Shown: piece after piece, positions 60,321 to 64,000 of the stretch
How the letters are laid out: every line of letters begins with the position of its first letter
How positions within the stretch are numbered: the stretch's first letter is position 1
Source: Blautia coccoides
GTDB taxonomy: Bacteria > Bacillota > Clostridia > Lachnospirales > Lachnospiraceae
NCBI RefSeq assembly: GCF_034355335.1
Contig: NZ_CP136422.1
Span: forward strand, 2,824,501 to 2,888,500
Reading direction: 5' to 3'
DNA: 64,000 nucleotides
Made by a program: the position numbers and the translations under genes
The notes under the pieces: generated by a model
Database searches by the model: none
Told to the model about the DNA's origin: nothing
The model's input: the letters and a program-made list of their open reading frames with translations, nothing else

Positions 60321-60966
60321 GAAGAGAGAATGGGTGAGGCGTGCCCTGCTGTTATATGCTGTCACGGATCGTTCCTGGGTGGGAGAAATGACATTTTGTG
60401 AACAGGTGAAAGCGTCTCTGGACGGAGGAATCACCCTTCTGCAGCTCAGGGAAAAGGGTATGGCGTATGATGAATTTCTGAGAGAGGCAAAGGATGTAAA
60501 AGCTCTTGCAGACAGCTATCACGTGCCGTTTATCATCAATGACAATGTAGAGATCGCTCTGGAAGCGGACGCAGACGGCGTGCATGTGGGGCAAAGCGAC
60601 ATGGAAGCGGGAAGGGTCAGACAGAAACTGGGGCCGGACAAGATACTGGGCGTCTCTGCAAGGACTGTGGAACAGGCTCTTCAGGCGGAGAAAATGGGGG
60701 CAGATTATCTGGGTGTGGGTGCAGTCTTCGCCACCTCCACCAAAGAGGACGCGGATGTGATATCCCGGGACACCCTAAAGGAAATCTGTCAGGCTGTATC
60801 CATTCCTGTTGTGGCGATCGGAGGGATCAGGAGAGACAATATGATGCAGCTCACCGGAAGCGGAGCCGCAGGGGTATCTGTCATATCCGGTATTTACGGG
60901 CAGCCGGATATCAGAAAAGCCTGTGAAGAACTGCTGGTGCTGGCAAGGGAGATGACAGAAAAATGA
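60307..60966 (+). CDS. thiE: Thiamine-phosphate synthase
   Basis: A 219-residue TIM-barrel enzyme that joins HMP pyrophosphate and thiazole phosphate to thiamine phosphate. 'GITLLQLREKGMAYDEFLRE', 'PFIINDNVEIALEADADGVH', 'VGQSDME' and 'DYLGVGAVFATSTKEDA' are standard ThiE motifs. An N-terminal extension of about 12 residues is slightly longer than usual. Overlaps thiM by 14 bases and the next gene by 4. Confidence 0.95.
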   Translation: MNCGEKREWVRRALLLYAVTDRSWVGEMTFCEQVKASLDGGITLLQLREKGMAYDEFLREAKDVKALADSYHVPFIINDNVEIALEADADGVHVGQSDMEAGRVRQKLGPDKILGVSARTVEQALQAEKMGADYLGVGAVFATSTKEDADVISRDTLKEICQAVSIPVVAIGGIRRDNMMQLTGSGAAGVSVISGIYGQPDIRKACEELLVLAREMTEK

Positions 60967-61613
60967 GAGAGATAAAAGGGATCATATTTGACGCGGACGG
61001 CACGCTCTTTGACTCTATGGGATTATGGGATCAGGCAGGGGAGATATATCTGCGGAGAAAGGGAATCCGGCCCGGAAAAGACATCCGTGAGAGGCTGGAA
61101 ACCATGACAATGGAAGAGTCCGCGGCATATTTTCGCAGCAGTTACGGGATTGAACTTGAACAGGAAGATATCATTAAAGAGATCAATTCTATGATATTCG
61201 ACTGCTATGAGAAGGAAATCCGGATAAAGCCGGGGCTTCTGCCGGTATTGGAGGGTTTAAAGAGACGCAGTGTCAGGATGTGCATCGCCACTTCAACGGA
61301 GAGACCACTGATAGAAGCAGCGCTTAGGCATAATGGGATCAACTGGTATTTTGATGGGATACTTACCTGTACAGAAGCAGGAGCCGGCAAAAGATATCCG
61401 CGTATTTACCAGATGGCAATGAAACTTTTAGATACAAAAAAAGAAGAGACTTTGGTGGTGGAAGATGCATATTTTGCGGCAGAAACCGCGAAAAAAGCCG
61501 GATTTTTATTGGCAGTCATACGTGATTTTTATTCGGAAAAAGACAGAGATAAACTGCTTAAACTGGCAGATATTTACCTTGAAAGTTGGGAAGATTGGGA
61601 GCGGAAAACATGA
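60963..61613 (+). CDS. HAD-family phosphatase in the thiamine operon
   Basis: A 216-residue haloacid dehalogenase-like hydrolase. It has the nucleophile motif 'IIFDADGTLFDSM' (Asp-x-Asp), motif II Thr/Ser in 'MCIATSTERPLIEAAL' and motif IV 'TLVVEDAYFAAETAKKAG'; a Lys appears in 'GAGKRYPRIY'. Both ends are translationally coupled to thiamine genes (4-base overlaps). No ThiL kinase is in the operon, so this enzyme may dephosphorylate thiamine phosphate so that a thiamine pyrophosphokinase can act, or clear related phosphates. That role is inferred from context. Confidence 0.88.
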   Translation: MREIKGIIFDADGTLFDSMGLWDQAGEIYLRRKGIRPGKDIRERLETMTMEESAAYFRSSYGIELEQEDIIKEINSMIFDCYEKEIRIKPGLLPVLEGLKRRSVRMCIATSTERPLIEAALRHNGINWYFDGILTCTEAGAGKRYPRIYQMAMKLLDTKKEETLVVEDAYFAAETAKKAGFLLAVIRDFYSEKDRDKLLKLADIYLESWEDWERKT

Positions 61614-62419
61614 AAAAAGTATTGGCGATTGCCGGTTCGGACTGCAGCGGAGGTGCTGGGATACAGGCAGATATTAAAACAATAACTGTTCATAAAATGT
61701 ATGCAATGAGTGTGATCACAGCGCTGACGGCGCAGAATACAACAGGTGTATATGGAATCCGGGAAGCAGACGCAGAATTTGTGGGAGATCAGATGGACTG
61801 TATCTTCACAGACATACGTCCTGACGCAGTAAAGATCGGTATGGTACCCAATGAAAAAATCATTCGGGTGATCGCTGAAAAACTGAGGAGATATCAGGCA
61901 GAAGATGTGGTTTTAGACCCGGTGATGATATCAACAAGCGGCAGCAGACTTATGTCCGAGGATGCAGCAGAGGCATTGAAAGAGGAGCTTTTCCCTCTGG
62001 CAGCAGTGGTGACACCAAATCTTATGGAAGCGGCTGCGCTCTGTGGATTTTCTGTCTCTGTCCGGCAGGAAATGGAAGGCGCAGCAGAAAAAATAGCAAA
62101 ATACGGTTCCGGTGCGGTCCTTTTAAAAGGCGGGCATCTGGCAGAAGGAGCAGATGATCTCCTGTACGAGAAGGGAAAATATACCTGGTTTTCTTCAAAG
62201 AGGATAGAAAATCCTAACACACACGGAACAGGATGTACCCTGTCCTCAGCCATTGCCTGCAGTCTTGCCGCTGGATATTCTCTGGAAAGAGGAATCAGGA
62301 ATGCTAAAAAGTATCTGACCGGTGCGCTGCAGGACGGACTTGATCTGGGGCATGGCAGAGGTCCCTTGAATCATATGTACAGATTACCACCTTTTGCCAA
62401 TGGTTATCCGTTTCGGTAA
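61610..62419 (+). CDS. thiD: Hydroxymethylpyrimidine/phosphomethylpyrimidine kinase
   Basis: A 269-residue ribokinase-fold enzyme that phosphorylates HMP and HMP phosphate. The N-terminal 'AIAGSDCSGGAGIQADIKTI' and the C-terminal 'NTHGTGCTLSSAIACSLAAG' are the ThiD signatures; 'TPNLMEAAALCG' is also typical. ATG 61610 overlaps the HAD stop (ATGA). Last gene of the operon. With thiM, thiE and the phosphatase it forms a salvage route for thiazole and pyrimidine; no thiC or thiG is in this window. Confidence 0.95.
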   Translation: MKKVLAIAGSDCSGGAGIQADIKTITVHKMYAMSVITALTAQNTTGVYGIREADAEFVGDQMDCIFTDIRPDAVKIGMVPNEKIIRVIAEKLRRYQAEDVVLDPVMISTSGSRLMSEDAAEALKEELFPLAAVVTPNLMEAAALCGFSVSVRQEMEGAAEKIAKYGSGAVLLKGGHLAEGADDLLYEKGKYTWFSSKRIENPNTHGTGCTLSSAIACSLAAGYSLERGIRNAKKYLTGALQDGLDLGHGRGPLNHMYRLPPFANGYPFR

Positions 62420-62533
62420 TATGTAATTATTTCTGAGGCCATACATAGCTGCTGTTCACAGAACTGTGCTTTTTTGAGGGCTGTGAACAGTACCAATGTA
62501 TACTAAAAAGAACATAAAATTCCATTCCTTTTA

Positions 62534-62563
62534 TTGACAATCCTTAAAAAAATGCTTTATACT
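62534..62563 (+). promoter_or_regulatory. Promoter of the second pflB
   Basis: Perfect TTGACA (62534-62539), 18-base spacer, TATACT (62558-62563). Transcription would start close to 62570, at the 5' edge of the riboswitch. Confidence 0.75.
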
Positions 62564-62568
62564 ACAAG

Positions 62569-62640
62569 TGTTATATGACTGACGGAAGTGGAATGAACCA
62601 CAGGGAGTATAACATTGATTTAGCCGACCGTCTGGGCAGA
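62569..62640 (+). ncRNA. ZTP/ZMP riboswitch (pfl motif)
   Basis: GTTATATGACTGACGGAAGTG, then GGAATGAACCACAGGGAGTATAAC, then GCCGACCGTCTGGGCA (62623-62638) reproduce the conserved core of the pfl RNA motif, which binds ZTP or ZMP, signs of folate (10-formyl-THF) shortage. Its position before a pyruvate formate-lyase gene is the classic context: formate production supplies one-carbon units. Binding is expected to prevent the terminator that follows. Confidence 0.93.
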
Positions 62641-62668
62641 AGCTGTCTGGAGAGGACCGGCTTTTTTT
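62622..62668 (+). terminator. ZTP riboswitch expression-platform terminator
   Basis: AGCCG at 62622-62626 can pair with CGGCT at 62658-62662, with further partial pairing toward GGACC, and T7 follows (62662-62668). The 5' arm is the conserved CCGACC of the riboswitch, so ligand binding and termination exclude each other. Confidence 0.85.
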
Positions 62669-62735
62669 AATGAATCCGGTCACATTACAGGACAGTTTCC
62701 GACACAATTATTGTCTTAGAAGGAGGACTTGCAAA

Positions 62736-64000
62736 GATGAATAACTTCAAACAATGGGATGGATTTAAAGGTAGAATCTGGAAAGAAGAAGTCAACACAC
62801 GTGACTTTATCCAGCATAACTATGTACCCTATGAAGGGGATCAGGAGTTCCTGGAAGGACCTACCGAAGCCACGGAAAAACTCTGGTCTGCACTTTCAAA
62901 ACTGCAGAAAGAGGAGCGTGCGAAAGGCGGCGTTCTGGATATGGATACTGAAATTGTATCCTCACTGACTTCCCATGGGCCGGGCTACATCAGTGAAGAA
63001 TTAAAAGACCTGGAAAAGGTGGTAGGATTACAGACCGATAAGCCGCTGAAGAGAGCATTTATGCCTTTTGGCGGTATCAAAATGGCAGAGGATTCCTGTA
63101 CATCCAATGGCTACACACCTGCTCCGGAACTTCATAAAATCTTTACAGAATATCACAAAACGCACAATCAGGGTGTTTTCGATGCCTACACACCGGAGAT
63201 GAAAAAAGCCCGTCATAACAAAATTATCACAGGACTTCCGGATACCTACGGCCGTGGCCGTATTGTGGGCGATTACAGGAGAGTGGCTCTCTACGGAATT
63301 GATTTCCTGATGGAAAAGAAAAAAGAAGATTACGATAACTGCGGCTGCGGTATCATGACAGATGAGATCATTCGTCAGAGAGAAGAGATCAGCATGCAGT
63401 ACAGAGCTTTGGCCGATATGAAGAAGATGGCTGAGAGCTACGGATATGATATTTCCAAACCGGCTGTGGATGCCAAGGAAGCCGTTCAGTGGCTGTATTT
63501 TGGATACCTGGCTGCTATCAAGACACAGAATGGCGCTGCCATGAGTGTTGGCCGTGTGGGAACTTTCCTGGATATTTATATTCAGAGGGATCTGGAAAAC
63601 GGCACTTTGACAGAAAAAGAGGCACAGGAGCTGGTTGACCACTTTATCATGAAACTGAGAATGGTCAAATTCGCCCGTGTACCTTCTTACAATCAGTTGT
63701 TCTCCGGAGACCCGGTATGGGCTACTGTGGAGGTGGCCGGTATGGGACAGGATGGCCGTTCCATGGTGACAAAGACAGACTACAGGATTCTCCACACACT
63801 AGAGAACATGGGACCGGCTCCGGAACCGAATCTGACTGTTCTTTACTCCTCAAGGCTGCCTGAGAACTTTAAGAAATATGCTGCGTATATCTCTGTTGAG
63901 ACCAGCTCCATTCAGTATGAAAATGACGATGTGATGCGCCCTGTATGGGGAGATGACTATTCCATCTGCTGCTGTGTATCAGCTACCCAGACAGGAAAAG
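62736..64000 (+). CDS. pflB: Formate C-acetyltransferase (pyruvate formate-lyase), second copy, cut by window end
   Basis: The first 421 residues of a glycyl-radical enzyme. AAGGAGG lies before ATG 62736. The N-terminus ('[20 protein letters not shown]') and '[20 protein letters not shown]' match PflB, and the catalytic cysteine pair is in '[16 protein letters not shown]' at the very end, where three Cys occur in a row. It is closer in style to canonical PflB than the gene at 54549 and is controlled by the ZTP riboswitch. The glycyl-radical motif lies beyond the window. Confidence 0.95.

Noticed and set aside
1..64000. tRNA, rRNA or CRISPR sequences
   Set aside because: No tRNA T-loop signature in a plausible cloverleaf, no rRNA-like stretch and no regularly spaced repeats with unique spacers were seen by eye; a covariance-model scan was not possible.

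Overview
The window looks like chromosome from an anaerobic, low-to-mid GC Firmicute of the class Clostridia, most likely Lachnospiraceae and Blautia-like. This is judged from protein character and gene content, not from a marker gene. Supporting signs are strong AGGAGG-type ribosome binding sites, pyruvate formate-lyase under a ZTP (pfl-motif) riboswitch, a class I fructose-bisphosphate aldolase, several PucR/CdaR-type regulators, UROD-family methyltransferase-like proteins, a tungsten/molybdenum aldehyde oxidoreductase with a poly-ferredoxin, and a LexA box of the Bacillus/Clostridium type. No rRNA, tRNA, CRISPR array, prophage or transposase gene was seen.

Layout: 1-2473, a LytTR/DUF3021 regulatory pair with an ABC-2 exporter. 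2477-6773, a PucR-type regulator behind a possible attenuator, then a GntP-type permease and a UROD-family protein. 6772-17975, LysR and aspartase, class I aldolase, an esterase-like protein, glycogen debranching enzyme between two cysteine-cluster proteins, and a Dus-family enzyme. 18058-22973, a membrane diguanylate cyclase, a divergent OLD-type ATPase/nuclease and an RluA-type pseudouridine synthase. 22970-27351, PucR, DUF917 and a hydantoinase/oxoprolinase-type protein, followed by a palindromic repeat element. 27647-32885, LysR, MarR and a heterodimeric ABC exporter. 33038-38037, an M56 (BlaR1-like) membrane peptidase with its own operators, RhaM, DUF2200, and a TetR-flavoprotein operon. 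38301-42892, a two-component system and a ferredoxin/aldehyde oxidoreductase operon that share the same three-repeat operator. 42974-47224, rarA, an HMCES-type peptidase and SOS-boxed dinB. 47206-53399, arylamine N-acetyltransferase, DUF362, then a second UROD/transporter/PucR module. 53762-57402, pflA, pflB and a Spx/ArsC-like protein. 57418-59175, an unusual YbaK-PAS-GGDEF fusion. 59254-62419, a TPP-riboswitch thiamine salvage operon (thiM, thiE, HAD phosphatase, thiD). 62534 to the end, a ZTP riboswitch and a second, truncated pflB.

Three themes tie the window together. First, small catabolic or transport modules are each paired with a PucR-type regulator. Second, mixed-acid fermentation and one-carbon metabolism appear in two pfl loci with different control. 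Third, a family of about 145-bp imperfect palindromes is scattered through intergenic regions (three near-complete and two partial copies) and resembles a non-autonomous mobile or structured-RNA element. The candidates for something undescribed are the tRNA-editing-domain/GGDEF fusion at 57418-59175, the dispersed palindromic family, and the shared two-component/aldehyde-oxidoreductase operator.
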